Shown here: piece by piece, positions 1-12,837 of the stretch
How positions within the stretch are numbered: position 1 is the first letter of the stretch
How the letters are laid out: every line of letters begins with the position of its first letter
Assembly (NCBI GenBank): GCA_011800805.1
Contig: MPNW01000299.1
Coordinates: forward strand, 111,711-175,710
Origin: Hirudo medicinalis
Lineage: Eukaryota > Annelida > Clitellata > Hirudinida > Hirudinidae
Length of the DNA: 64,000 nt
Direction: 5' to 3'
The notes under the pieces: generated by a model
Told to the model about the DNA's origin: nothing
Database searches by the model: none
The model's input: the letters and a program-made list of their open reading frames with translations, nothing else
Translations under genes and position numbers: made by a program

Positions 1-149
1 AATGGAATCAACAAACTGGTGGAAAGATGGGAAGAAGTAGTGAACAATGAAGGAGAGTACATAATTGATTGAAGTGTTATTATTTTGGTTGTTAAAATTC
101 TTTGAAAAAAAATATTTAAAAAACGGCAGGAACTTATGCAACAACCTAA
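1..149 (+). mobile_element. 3' end of a mariner transposon
   Basis: Bases 1-72 read in frame +1 as the last residues of a mariner-type transposase (NGINKLVERWEEVV, ending EYIID then TGA). The family usually ends in a similar GIxKLVxRW...YF-like tail. A 3' terminal inverted repeat follows and ends in acaacctaa at 149. On the other strand it begins TTAGGTTG, the usual mariner end, and a TA target dinucleotide follows at 150-151. The rest of the element lies to the left of the window, so I cannot tell whether it is intact. Confidence 0.75.
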
Positions 150-151
150 TA

Positions 152-1100
152 CAATAAAAATACATTATTCTTCATCATCCAATTAACTGGGGAGAATTCA
201 AACCACTAAATGACCATCCTTCGGTGAGAAGATATTGAAAACAGCTATCATGAAGACTCAAGAATAAGTGACTCTAACATTGCCAAGAATCAGTTATCGA
301 GTTTATTAACCAAATTGATTCTACTTAGAATTACAATTACAAGAGCAACAGCAATTACAACACTCGAAACAAACGACAATGGTAACACACAATAGGGAAA
401 ATGAATGACATCGTTTATATTTATTTTGATCAAAAATGAATCACAGTCATGTACATCTAATAGGAGTCACAGTTCCACTGAATATAGATTCAACAATGGA
501 ATTTGTGACTCTCCAAAAGAATTCTGCACCAATGGTAAGAGATCATGTAGAGGGTGCAACATTTAAACTGAAAGCAACTAATATGATTCTGATATTTGGC
601 AGCTTATAATTTATGAAATGGAAGGTGATGCTGACAATGATCACCAAACAGAAATGCAAGAGCAAAAGTCGAATGGGGAAGTTACTATATGCAGAGAAGA
701 AAATCTACAACAACATGCAATAACTTACCTAACAACAACTGAATGAGCACATAAGCTCAGAGAGCATGGAAGTGGCTTCAATTCAACCTCAGATACAAAG
801 AACAAGTAGCTTATGTGTGACTAGTAAAAAACTTGGCCGATGGTGTCCGATGACAACGACAACCAACAGTAGAGAAAGGAAAACACAATCTTCAATGGGT
901 GATTACGACAACAAGAACGATGTCAAATCAATCTTCACAATAGCTAGCTTTTGATACTGACAATAACAGAGATAATAAACATCTGATAACTGGTTGCTAC
1001 TAATGACCAGATAAAAATTCTAATGAAGTTTTGCACAGCATCCCGACCACTCCAGGTGAACTTCCAGAGGAATTCTGACCTCTTCTTCAAAAAGCACAGG
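152..1100. other. intergenic, no recognisable gene
   Basis: A/T-rich sequence with short ORFs only, including one of 62 codons at 766-954 that resembles nothing I know. I see no splice-supported coding pattern here. Confidence 0.5.
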
Positions 1101-1109
1101 GGTTTCATT

Positions 1110-1330
1110 GGCTTTGTTCTTCTAACCAGCTCTCAGGCTGTCATGGAAGAGCTTCTCAATATTCTCTGCCTCCTTGGCCGAGGTCTCGAGAAAAAATATC
1201 TCCACATTTTCTCCATGCAAACTCCTCCCCCACACTGGCAGGGACTTACCATGACAACACCTTGTTGCTCTTGTTACCTGGAGACAATCATTGATTACCA
1301 CCTCTTTGATCCATTCCTTGCAGCGCGTAC
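1110..1330 (-). pseudogene. Rab-like small GTPase fragment, broken
   Basis: On the minus strand the stretch reads in pieces as the C-terminal half of a Rab GTPase domain. A W-I-K-E-V segment comes first, then GNKSNKV (the guanine-binding NKxD-type region), then VGEEFA, and after a frame change FFLETSAKEAENIEKLF. This last piece resembles the G5 ETSAK motif and following helix of Rab30-like proteins. A stop codon and at least two frame changes interrupt it, and no other Rab exons are seen nearby. It is probably a decayed copy. The match is motif-level only, and the left edge of the LINE fragment on the other strand abuts it. Confidence 0.4.
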
Positions 1331-1720
1331 AAACTCGCTAAACTTGTCCTTCTTAATCCTACCTTTAACAGCACTGAATGCCTGAAGAAATTGCACTGGC
1401 TACCGATCCATAATCGCATCATCTTCAAAATCACCCTCATGACGTATCGAACTCTTGCGACATCCAATCCACCCTATCTCCAACACCTCCTTCTCCGCCG
1501 TCATACATCTGGTCTTCGCTCATCTTCCGCCATTCAACTATGCCAATTACCTCCCCAAGTAAGAGATCCCTGGAGCTCTTCAAACGTCACCTGAAGACCC
1601 ACCTCTTCAGGACACCAACACGAAGCTAATGAAGACACAAGGCGCCTCTGACGCTATGCAAATGGCGCGTTATAAATTAACTATTATTATTTATTATTAT
1701 AACAGCTGCTGATGAACATC
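1305..1720 (+). mobile_element. CR1/L2-like LINE, 3' fragment
   Basis: The reading contains LQRVQ, then LKKLHWLPIHNRIIFKI, LMTYRTL, PPYL and LRSSSA. This is the conserved C-terminal end of reverse transcriptases in CR1/L2-type LINEs. After the last ORF comes a typical non-coding tail: a CTGAAGACCCACCTCTTC segment, a GCGCGTTATAAATTAA segment, and then a TTA/ATT repeat. Frame changes near 1340-1390 show decay. The fragment is 5'-truncated and not functional. Confidence 0.75.
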
Positions 1721-1729
1721 ATGACCATA

Positions 1730-3000
1730 ATAATAATAATAACCTCAATGAAGTGCCTCATGACCACAACCCTTAGCAATTTATTCTGTTGCAATGGTCA
1801 TTGTAGGTTATTGATATTATTAAATTTGTTAAGTAATTCCTATTTCCACGATTGTAATTGTTAACGTAAATGATAATAATAATTTTTGTAAAATAATTTG
1901 TTAGTGTTGCTACAATTGTTAATGAATCGATAAAGTCCCTAAAAAAATTTAAAATGCTCACAATGGCTGTCTAGGTAAGATGCAATTTTTCAAGCAAAAG
2001 AAGGGAAGGGAAATAAAAGGGATATTCTGACATGTTAGGGCATTTAAATTCAATGAAACGTCTTCACCCAAAAAACCGATTCACTCTGTAGAATTAAGTC
2101 CTGCACAGAATCAAACTAAACTCACTATGATCTGAGGTCTCAGGCAATGAGGGATGTGATAATAAACTTAAAGTATCATCACATCACCACCTGGGTTATG
2201 AAACGAAATCTTCCTGCCCATATATAGCATCCCATATCTGAAGCTACTTTTCAATTGATCACCAATTCAACCCAATAACCATAAAAATATTATATGCACA
2301 TGACAAACATTAATGCAATGCAGTACGTAATACAATATAATGTTCCGTACTGTTAACTGCACAAAGTACATCCAGCAAATGCACCGTATGTGCCATACAG
2401 CATAGCAAGTTGCAGTCAACTCGTGCATTTTGACTCATATAATATGGCACACAATAGGCACATGACTTTGTTGCCGAAAGCCACACCAGATGAGGCTTAA
2501 TATCAAACTAAGAACGGCATCAACCAACTAATGCTATCAACCTTATGGTGCTACAGAAAGCATTACTAAATATCTTTATCAACAGCTTTGATCTGCTCAC
2601 CTTCACTTTTTCCTTGTCCACTTATTTTTTTACCCGATTTTGTATATATGAATTTTTATGTACATTCGATCAGTCAGCTCCTTGTAGTTAGTGAATAAAA
2701 AGACTTATAAATCAATTCGGCAATTCAAAATAATTTGTGTCACAATCTGGGGCATAATCTGATTTTGTTTCTGAATAGAAATTGTAATACATTGTAATAC
2801 CTACTTACAAAACAAATCTAAAAGTTACTCAAACATCAAAGCACAAAATGTAATGAACTTTTATTGAGTTAGATATTTCCAGGTTACAATATCTCTGCAA
2901 AATGCTATCAAATCAACTAAAAAAATAAGTCAAACTTTACAATTGTGACTAAAAATGCAAAATATCAATTTTAAAATGATTTCATTAATGATGAAGAGTT
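1730..3000. other. intergenic and 3' flank of the protease gene
   Basis: A/T-rich, with no supported gene. A TTTATT at 2867-2872 reads AATAAA on the minus strand and is a plausible polyadenylation signal about 135 bp past the protease stop codon. Confidence 0.45.
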
Positions 3001-3007
3001 AATGGAA

Positions 3008-6000
3008 CTATAGTCTGGCTCCATTGTGTCTTTTAGAAACAAGGAAGTGAAAGTCCAGAGGCTTTGGTTTACGAGGCTTCATTCCCAACCAGGACTCGAG
3101 TTTAGACATGATGGTCTGAAAGAATTTATTGACAAAATGAGGTTTAAACACTGATCCCTATTGATAATTAAGTTTAACAGTCTGTTAGTATATGCAGAAT
3201 TATAAACATAAATATTTTATTATTATATATTTTTTATGAATAAGAATGACGGATCACCTCTCTTGCTTCTTTCAAAACCGACGGGTCACTCTCTGAATCC
3301 GGGTGCATGTCAGCACAGTGAGCAGTGCCTGGTATGACAATAGCATTCTCTGTGCTCGATAAATTCCTCAGAACACTCAAGGCATGCCAAGGATCGATGA
3401 GACCTGAGATTACAAACAAGTAATAAATAAAAACACTAACAAATCTTATTAAAAAAGTAATTATAAATTAGCAAAAGATTAATATTCACAATAAGTCATT
3501 GTGGCAGGGCAGCAAGATTTGTCACCATAGCCAATTGAAATAGGCTTTTCATTATTCAGCATGTATGGCAATCTTAGGAACCAAATGTATCACATAAACA
3601 ATTGGAATAACTATTAAATAATAAACGGATAAACTATTGCTCACACGTGTTTCAAGTAATAAAAGCATTAACCATTCACAAATAAGATGTTGGAGCCTTG
3701 AGGTTCATTTGATCCATAGAATGAGTTGGTGAATTCAACATTGTTGTACACGTCAAGAGGGTCGATTCCATAAACCGAGCGACATATTTCGAGGTTCGGT
3801 GCCAGGGAAAGATACTTGGAAAAGATGCACTCGGTGTTATCTTCACAGGCTTGATCTTGTCAAGACAAATTAAATGTAGTTTATAAAAATTTATGATAAA
3901 TAATTCATTACACCTTATTTAATTACTTTTATTTGTCACTAAAAGAGATGTCATATTTTGAAATAAGAAAAAAAATGAAATAATTCATTTAAATAAAATC
4001 TACTAATACAATCCTCTACTGATTTTAGAAGGACAGGAGTGCATCTCAGCACAAAGGAAGATTGGTGACTTCAAAAGCAATTATGTACTACACAATAATA
4101 ACAACAATTTATTAATTCCTAAGAAACTTACAGTAACCAAACTGAGCACAGGTCTGGTAGACCCACTGCCTCTCAATTCCATTGTGCACAGGTTTTTCGA
4201 CGGTTTCATTCCTGAGTGATTTAATGTAGTTGGCCCAGGAGTTGTCGGTACACGATTCACCAATTAAATCCAAGAATTTCTGATAAAGAAAAAGTTAAAG
4301 TAAAATAATTATATCATAAACAACTAATTTGTATAGAACTTTGTATCTACACATTTATCTCTGAATTCTCAATTGTTTGCATCAGTGTTTTATCTTTAAA
4401 TTATCATTATCATCGATCGATCATATCACTCAACAGTATTAAAAATAAATCCTCCCAACCCTATAGAGAGTGACAAGATTCTGATAATCATCTTCTTGTG
4501 AGGTCATGACCTCACATATTTTCTTGACGTTGAAAGCAGCCCTTCCTGGAATGTTGTTGTACTGGACGGTTCCCATGAAAAGATCGGCGGCGCCCGAAGC
4601 AAAGACGTACATGTCGAAGACGTCGGAAGTCAAAGGCGAACAGAACTTGAAATCTTCACCCAATTTTGCAAACTCTTCTCTATCCATCATTTCATCAACC
4701 TTCATGAAAGCTGTTCTGATGTTGTCAACACACTGAAAATTCAATAAAATAAACATATAAATGTTAAGTATATACATATAAATGTGTTATCTGTGTAACT
4801 TCAGGTTCATTTTTTTTGTTTCTCAAAATAAAAATCTTATTATTTAATTGGAACATTTAACTGAATATTGAAGAATAAGTTGAAGTATGACAGAAGAACT
4901 AAGAGTGATAAAATAAATTCAAAAAAGATATTAAACATATATAAATGTAATAACCTGTTTAGAACCTCCAACAATTTCTGTTCCCAAACTGGTGGTCACA
5001 ACATTGTTGTAATCCTGGAAATCCAGCAAGGCTTGGACAGGCGATGAGGATGACACAGCACCAACGACAAGATGGGGATACTTGAAATAATAAATTAATT
5101 CCGTTTTATTGCCATGTTTAGAGAACAAATTCACATTTAATTCAAATTCAGTCAATTTCACAGATCAACCCATGATAAACACATTTTATTAATGTGATGT
5201 TTGATTCAAGGTTACAACCTATATTGTTTATTCTACTTAAGAGCATATGATCGCATGCGAATCACGAAGCCCACAAGTACATAACTGATGTCCTGCAAAA
5301 CTGATCTCATATGCAGCAGATCATCTAAAACATTCGTGTCTTTCAATTAACATTTTTATAAAAATTTAAATACAATAACTTATCCGTACAAATACAACCA
5401 TTGCAAATAGCAGAATCTAAATGACAATTGGATAATAAAAATCATTGGTTGTTTGCTTAAAAATTGACATGCCTTGAGTCTGAACCAGGCTGACAGGGAT
5501 CCAGGATATGACCCTCCAAAGCAAATCCATTTGTTGTTCTTTCCCAAATTATAGGTCTCTGACATGACTTGGTGGAAGTGAGCCAAATCAGCAAGTCTGA
5601 AATGATTGACATCAACAATGTAATAAATTTTATATTTAAAAGCAGAAATACAAAAGATCATTTACGCCTGCTGACTAGACAAATATTTTAGGTTTTCAAG
5701 TTTAAGACCATCATCATTCATGCTTTGTCCATAAAATCGATGCTCAACAGCAAATATCAAGGCACCAAATTTCTTAGCTGCTTTAACATGAAATCCTGCA
5801 AGTAAAATTCATGTAAAATTTCATGTAAAATGCTTCATATTTTTAAAATAATAATGTACATATATTTTTATTAATTTAAAAGAATACTAGCTTTCCATGT
5901 ACATTTAGTTAATAATACCTTTTAGTACTCTGCCCATGCTAACAGGGGACTCTCCACCAATAAAAAGAAATACGGGCCCATCAGATTTGTTGAAATATTC

Positions 6001-6365
6001 ATCATTTACGAAGTATCTTTGCTTGTAAACTGCCTTGAATTAAATCATTATAAAGTAAGGTAACTTTTGTTTTACTTTTCTTTTTAAATAAAAATAATCA
6101 CTTTGTCCATTGGATTAAAATGGTCCAATTGCTGCTCAAAATATTGTTCAGAACCAGAATGAAAAACACCTTCATCTTGTAGTTTTGATTCCTTGAGTAA
6201 TACTTCCCTAAGTTTCCAGAATTTAGATCCTGAATCAAGCCCATAAAAATGTAATGCTCGGGCCAGTTTTATAAGCTAATGCAGCTAAGATTCCTTACCA
6301 AATCCCTCTGAAGAGTGGATATATGACAAAGAAACAAAAATCAGCAAGTACCAGCACTTCATCAT
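3008..6365 (-). CDS. PRSS16: S28 serine carboxypeptidase, PRSS16-like
   Basis: Eleven exons reconstructed on the minus strand: 6365-6299, 6229-6102, 6033-5919, 5795-5666, 5596-5473, 5080-4955, 4732-4460, 4279-4132, 3855-3673, 3403-3258, 3115-3008. All phases agree and give 515 residues, the usual size of thymus-specific serine protease (S28 family, secretory or lysosomal, cleaving after proline or acting in antigen or protein processing). Residues 1-20 form a signal peptide. [11 protein letters not shown] and QRYFV are family motifs. The catalytic triad is visible: Ser176 in GGSYPGS, Asp435 in GLIDPWH, His460 in GTAHCADM. Intron 5 appears to use a GC donor (AAG|GCATGT), because only that join keeps the conserved RLK-YPHLV reading. 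The last exon choice (TIMSKLESW tail) is inferred from phase and similarity; reading through exon 10 would instead end at once. Confidence 0.93.
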
Positions 6366-6740
6366 TGTGAGTCAAAAATAGTGCCAAGCTCACTCAATAG
6401 CGATATAAGACCTGCTTGACTCCAATTCAATATAAATCACATGAGCTGTTAACTCATGTGACTCTGATCTTTGGATAATCACCCAAACAGATTTTGAGAA
6501 TTGCATTCAAACTGAAATTACATTAAACGCACGTAAATTAATAAAAGAAACCTATGGACGCACAAAAAAGGCCGCAAACTTCCAAAAAATACCCTTGCAA
6601 AAAAAAGCAAGAGGCTACATTGTCAAAGCTTAAAAGTTAAATACCTATAAGATTTTATTAACCGTAGCAGAATATTAGTTGCTAATAGGTGAATATTACT
6701 AAAAAAAATTTTAATAAGATAGTTTATTGATTCTTTTAAT
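6366..6740. other. upstream region of the protease gene
   Basis: Promoter-side sequence with no clear TATA box and no other ORF that I can support. Confidence 0.4.
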
Positions 6741-6775
6741 GGATACAATATTTGACTAAATTAACCCACAGGGAC

Positions 6776-6910
6776 TACCCTGGAGCGTACCGACAAGGAA
6801 TCATCAGAGGAATGCCCCGTCACCGAAAGGTTCGGTCTAAACTCCCCTCCTCGAGGATGGGCCACACACGTTGATCAGGTGGGTGTCTGTCGGTTATTTC
6901 CCGATTTAGG
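6776..6910 (-). repeat. dispersed repeat with inverted ends, copy 1
   Basis: On the minus strand it matches the repeats at 32511-32630 and 52575-52790: the ends pair (ACCGACA...TGTCGGT) and the interior shares GATCA, GGGCC, CGAAA, GGGGCA and CCTCTGATGAT blocks. In the 32 kb copy it lies just 3' of a LINE ORF, so it may be a LINE 3' tail. Confidence 0.65.
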
Positions 6911-7890
6911 CCACCTTGCCTATCTTATCCATTATGTTATGTGGTTCGATTAAAGACTCGCGACGACCTTTGTTAATCGACACTATATAATGCAAACTGA
7001 GCTTTATATTTTCTTGAAGCGGTCGCCTTTACTTTGAAAATTATGATAATCGGCCGCACAAATCGCATCAAACGCTCATTCGCGTTTTACGTCATTTTGC
7101 AAATGCGCGCGCGATCTCTTCACCAACCAAACCTTATTTCTATCGCCTTGATTTCTGCGGTTTGACGGGACGTTTTTCAGCAACGAGCCCGCATCTCTCT
7201 GAGCACCTCTCATAAATGCAATCCGTGAAGGACTTCATGGAAGCGTCTCTCTTCAATATTTTAGACCACTCTTGAGATTGTCAACCAATCCGTCCCGCTC
7301 ATTCGTACCATTACCTCAAGGGAACTTGAAACTAGCTCGTGGGAGGGTCATCCGTGAGGCCGGAAACTCGAACTGTGATGTCCGGCATCGTTCGGCGTCT
7401 TACCTGAATATATCAGAATGCTGATTCACTAACTCCCCTTCACATTTTAGCCTTGCTTTGTGGATCCTAAATCCCCTCTCAGTCTAAACCATTCGACTTC
7501 ACTTGCACCTGCTCGCTGGCACACCATTATTCAGTCCGCATTCCGAATTCAAAAGTCCATTGGAAGCCAGGTCTTTTATCTTGGGAACTTTGATGGGTCC
7601 GTTATTCTCCCCTCCTTTCGACTGGGACCCAGGGGGCATATTCTTGTCATGCTAGTAATGGAGATATATCGCGAAGGGTTGCTAGCCCAATCGCGAAACG
7701 CGTCTTCACGAGTCATCACCCGTCTGTCCAGGTTGTCACCAGTATTTCCCGGATGTCATCCGGTCTATTCCCACGTGCCAAATAACCAATGTCTCGGTGA
7801 AGTAACTAGGAAACCATCACAAAACGTTTCTGAATGTTTTAATGGATGCAATATTAACTAAATTACGTTAAATTACGTCCCACAGGGACG
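6911..7890. repeat. unclassified repeat block between direct repeats
   Basis: A segment richer in G+C than its flanks that begins next to the inverted-end repeat. Imperfect direct repeats bound the whole block (ttttaatggatRcaatatt...cccacagggac, at about 6747-6778 and 7836-7890). A 133-codon ORF at 7460-7861 has no recognisable domain, and I do not call it a gene. The block looks like an old insertion. Confidence 0.4.
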
Positions 7891-9005
7891 TTCAGAAATG
7901 ATATCTCACAAGTGGAAAGCAAATAAGGGCAAGATTGGAAGGAGGAGAAAAGTAAGGGATACATTTTCTACCATTGAGTTTTAATTTTAAAACACGATAC
8001 TTTTGTTGCACATAATTTAAGAAAATGCAAGATTTTTTTAAACCGACAAACAAGTGGTTAATTTCTGGTGAATGTTGAACTGAATTTTCACTGAAACAAC
8101 TGAAATGAAGTCTAATATTATAGGATGATCAAGAATTGGTGAAATGGATGTCCAAGAAACAGGTAGACAGCAAATATTTGACACTTTTGGGGGCTAAAGC
8201 CAGGGACTTCATTCAAGATATCAGAGAGAAAAAAAGATCCCCTGAAATTTGCTGACAATTTTTTGTGCCTGTCATTTTCATAATTTGATAAACTATAATC
8301 TCATGCTATAACATAGGAAAAATCCAGGGGCATTTGCCACTCTTCAAATAACAACTATAGTTGTTATATAGGCTAAAGGTATAGGCTAAAGTGGAACATT
8401 TTTGAATTGATAAACCGAGGCGATGATAATCACCGAGGTTTAGAGGAGTCAAAGACTTTTGTTTATTTAAAGATGGTTGTTATAAAATTTTTGAAATAAA
8501 GGAAAACAATTGCACTAATCTGCCACGATGGCCTTATTTTTGGTGATACCAGGTTCTTCTCAGGCTATTATTTTATATTATATAGATTACGCTAATTTGC
8601 CAAATACATCTTTAGAGTAAAAGGAATAAAATATATTTGGGTATTCGTGTTGGTAATTTAATGAAATACAAAAATAAGGTAAAATAAGGATAAGAGTAAA
8701 AGTGCTTAGAGTTAAGGCCAAGAATTAATTTATTATTGAATTTCAGAAATTTCGGCTGAGTCATTCTAACTACTACAAGTTGCAATTTTATTGGACGTAT
8801 ACATTTAAAAAATCGTAAAAATAAGCAAAAAATGTTATTGTAATTTTATCAATTTGAGGCTGAAATCATATGATCATCGCACATATTTTTCTTTACCGGA
8901 ACTAGCCAACACTCATTAAAAATTAGGAATTAGGTGGAGCTGTGGCGTTGTTTCTTCGTATCTAGGGTTTCGTGTCTTTATTTTGGTATTTATTTAGATT
9001 CAAAG
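7891..9005. other. intergenic and 5' region of the PITP gene
   Basis: A/T-rich. A possible 3' splice site (ttatttag at about 8990-8998) lies just before the PITP start codon, so a non-coding 5' exon is possible. I see nothing else. Confidence 0.4.
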
Positions 9006-9839
9006 ATGTACATAGCCGAATACCGAATCGTGTTGCCGATGACTGTGGAAGAATACCAGGTGGCACAGTTATATTCCGTAGCACAAGCGAGTAAAAACGA
9101 AACAGGAGGAGGAGATGGTATTGAGGTGCTGAAGAACGAACCTTTTACCCCCACTGAAGGTGTACAACCAAAGACTCCACTTTGTAATGGACGCTTTACT
9201 ACCGGCCAATTTACCCACAAAGTTTATCATTTGGCGCAGAAGGTTCCATCCTACATACGTTGGATTGCCCCTAAAGGAGCGTTGGTTGTTAGAGAGGAAG
9301 CTTGGAACGCTTATCCTTATTGCAGGACTGTTGTCACTAACGACTACATGAATGAAAACTTCTTCATAAAGATCGAGTCCGTTCATTTGCCTGACAGAGG
9401 AGACACTGAGAATGCTCATGGCTTGGACAAAGAGACTTTGCAGATGAGGCAAATAATAAACATCGATATTGCCAATGATCCTGTAGATTCGAGGGACTAC
9501 AAACCCAACATGGATCCGAGAACATTCCAGTCACAAAAGACAGGAAGAGGTCCCTTGGTCGGGCCAAACTGGCACAAGACTTGTCAGCCAGTGATGTGTT
9601 GCTACAAGCTCGTGACCATAAAATTCAAATGGTTAGGGCTTCAATCAAAGGTTGAAAACATGATTCTCAAAGGAGAGCGTCGAATCTTCCTCAACTTCCA
9701 CAGGGAGGTCTTTTGCTGGATGGACAACTGGCACGGCATGACGATGAGCGAAATCCGAGCCCTTGAAGATCGCACCAAGCACGAACTTGATGAACGAAGA
9801 GAGAAGGCTCCGTTTTGTGGCACCAAAGAAGATGACTGA
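9006..9839 (+). CDS. PITPNA/PITPNB: phosphatidylinositol transfer protein, class I
   Basis: A single open frame of 277 residues matches the full length of class I PITPs (about 270), which move PI and PC between membranes in the cytosol. Family signatures run in order: EYRIVLP at the N-terminus, [20 protein letters not shown] (residues about 13-32), [28 protein letters not shown], and WMDNWHGMT near the end with a charged tail. I start at 9006 (MYIAEYRI) because similarity begins there; an in-frame ATG at 8934 would add 24 unrelated residues. The whole coding region lacks introns, unlike the multi-exon vertebrate genes, so it may be a retrocopy that stayed intact or a lineage that lost introns. 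One residue (Val) is inserted in the GRGPL-GPNW segment. Confidence 0.93.
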   Translation: MYIAEYRIVLPMTVEEYQVAQLYSVAQASKNETGGGDGIEVLKNEPFTPTEGVQPKTPLCNGRFTTGQFTHKVYHLAQKVPSYIRWIAPKGALVVREEAWNAYPYCRTVVTNDYMNENFFIKIESVHLPDRGDTENAHGLDKETLQMRQIINIDIANDPVDSRDYKPNMDPRTFQSQKTGRGPLVGPNWHKTCQPVMCCYKLVTIKFKWLGLQSKVENMILKGERRIFLNFHREVFCWMDNWHGMTMSEIRALEDRTKHELDERREKAPFCGTKEDD

Positions 9840-12830
9840 GGATCCAGTTGGATAAATTCATCAGATTATGTTTAATATTGGGTTTGAATGCATTTGCCAT
9901 AATGTTCTCTGAAATTTCATGGATTTCTTTATTTAGTGCAAAATCACCACATTTGGCATGGAGTGAGGTGCCAGCCCTATAAATGTAAAATAATCTTTAA
10001 TTGTATGAAACTTTTGTTCGCTAGGGTGATTTTCATGTGAAATTACAATGGAAATGTTTTCGAATTTGGTTCCTCACTCCTGTCTCCATATCACTGTAAT
10101 GTCTTCATCTTCTTCATCAGCATAGTGTTTGTTCTTTTCTTGGCAATGATCATGTACAAAAGTTGATTGGTGGTCTGGCCTGTTTTTATCGACCACCAAT
10201 GTTTTTGAGTTTATGACTGGTTAGCATGCACATATTATCACTTCATTTTGATGCTGCAGCAGTCTACCTTGTGGATGACTGTCTGTAGGCATTTGTGGTT
10301 AGCAAAGGAATTGTTGTAGTTTAGCTTAGTTCCTTCATCTTGTAATCGGTTATTCTCACATCCTCGATGGTTTCAAAATCAATTGAATTTGGACTTGTTG
10401 GCTCATAAATTACTGTATAGCTCAGGATGTTGTTAAGGAATGTTCTTCCTAAAGATGCTCTAATGTTGCAATGAGTCTTTTATCCCTCAAGGGAACAATT
10501 TTCATGTTGGTTGTCTTGGAAATTTTTCAAACTTATGTTCTCTGCCACTTAATAGTAATGGCTAATTTGGATGCTTGGAACCTCTCATTCGCTACTGAAA
10601 CTTGTTTGGTGTGGAACTTTTTTCTCTATTGTGCTAGTAAATTTTGGGCTTCAGTTGAAATGAAAAAAATTGTGTGGTTTCAGTTAATTGAAGATATTCC
10701 TATGAAAATGACAACCCAGTTTGGTTTGAAAGTATTGTGGGATTCAGACGATTACTGCTATATTCAAATCACATTGGTGGCTGATGACTTGATCGCAATA
10801 ACTATGTGAATACTGTATTTCTTGCATCTAAATACCACATGACAGACTGTCTGGGTGCAGCATTAAATGCTAGTTGGAGGGTAGGGCTATTCTCTTGATG
10901 AGCATGAAAATGAGTTTACTCTGGGTAGTGTAATGGACTTTGAATAATTCACTGATGTTGAGGACCTCTGCTTAGCTATCTGCAAAGTGTGAACTTGTGG
11001 CCTCAAAGGCATCATGTGGGTCTCTAGACGTGGTTGCCAATTTTTATACCGCGTTTAAGTGATTCCTTTGAACTTAATGGGTTGAGAGAATAAGGTCAGT
11101 TATTTGTTGTGCATCTTCTGTAATTGTGAGTTCGCTGAACATAATCTGCTAGATAGCAAGGTCAAAATTTGGTCAAAATTCTACTGAGTTACTTTGGCTG
11201 TCCGGGTTGTCTGTGGTCGAATGACTGATATCGCCAATGTTGTTTCAATTTAGTGCTCGATTAAAGATTTTGACTGAACTTCGGTCTACTTGAAGCTGAA
11301 AGCTCATTTATAATTTAATCAACATTGTAAAATATCAATCAACTTAGCGATAATGACACAAACTTAATCGACAATTTGATTAGTCCAGAGAAGTTTGACC
11401 GCTAAGAGTCAACGAGACCTTCGAGAGTCCGTATTTTTCAATTGTTTTAGATAAGGATATAATAATTTCTCAAGCTTTTCTCAATTAAAGCTTGTTTAAT
11501 AATTGACAAAATGCCGTGGTGATGCGCTCAAATGTGTATGGTTCCACTAGCTTGCAGTGTTTTTTGCAAATATAAATCTGATATTTATTGTTGAAGTGTT
11601 GTGTTCGGCAGGTTCATTAATAACAACGACAGACAACCGCAAAACGATTAAGAAACGCTAGGGGCCTTTCACTTTGAAATGTGTATTCAAAGTATTAAAA
11701 TTTGACAGAAGTTTTTGCTGGACCCCTCAGAGTTGGGCGCAAGTGTCCAGGACCCGACAATTTTAGGGGGCCAGTCCGGGTATTAAAATATTAAACTATC
11801 CACAATCATGACATTATTTTTTCAGCTTACCAAATTACCATAACATAGGAGCCTGAAATTTCTGTCGGCGGCTGTGTATGGCCGATGAATCCAGCCAGGT
11901 CCCAAGGTTGCGAACTGATTGCACTGGACATAAAGTCCGCGATGGTGCATAGACACGGGCAACAAAATTAAAAAAAATTTAAACAAGCTTTTCTGATCTT
12001 TGGCGGTTAGTTTGAATTAATTTCTGAAGAGGTTAATTTTCTTACAGTAGACCGATCTGATAATGTCTTAAGCTCCAGGCAGACAGAAGTGATGCTGCTT
12101 AAGCCTATTCATTGCCTGCTAGTGGTAAACCCAAAATTACAAAGCACTATTCAATAATTTCTTCGTCATCTTCTAGTGACAAATATGAAATATTGGCCGA
12201 TAAGAAAAACTACAAAAAGGAGCCAAACTGCAGTTGCCAAAGCAGTGGTTCAGAAAGCTGAGAAACATCTAAAGGGGAAAAATTGGCATGATTAGTGGTT
12301 TGTCAGGAGCCTTGAGTAGTAGTGCAAGCAGAAGCATGTTGGATCCATTGGGTCACATGACCAAAGAAAACAATTTGTTCGATTAAAATAGCTCAAAACA
12401 TACATATCAATTTCATTAACATCAATTTTGTTAAAATATTTCAATAATATTTGAAATAGACCCTTCAGGTTACTTCACTGTATTGGAAGAAATATTTTGT
12501 AACCTTTTGTCATTGATCAATCTCTAAACCAGTGCTTCCCAATGTGAGGACCACGCCTCACAGGGGGAGCAATTTGAAATTCTGTAGGTTGACATAGTGG
12601 TAACGTGTTTCACTTTCAACTTTCAACAGAAAGTTATATGTACCCAAAAATATAAATACCCAAATTTTACGAACTTTACAGGAAAACTATTGTTAACTAA
12701 CTAAATTGATTCCCAATAAAAATCTCTGTGAAGTTCGCATCAACCTCAAGGATCTTATTAACAGTGAAAAACTAACTTTTAGCGAGCTCCAGTTGTATTA
12801 TTATATTGTAATCTTATTATCTTATGCCGA
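9840..12830. other. long gene-poor stretch
   Basis: It includes the PITP 3' untranslated region, whose end I cannot place. A 112-codon ORF at 10471-10809 has no recognisable domain. A GGACCC/GGGGGCC-containing patch at about 11700-11790 hints at an old repeat. No splice-supported coding exons were found. Confidence 0.4.
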
Positions 12831-12837
12831 TCATTAC

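Noticed and set aside
10471..10809. 112-codon ORF downstream of PITP
   Set aside because: No recognisable domain or splice pattern; composition resembles surrounding non-coding sequence.
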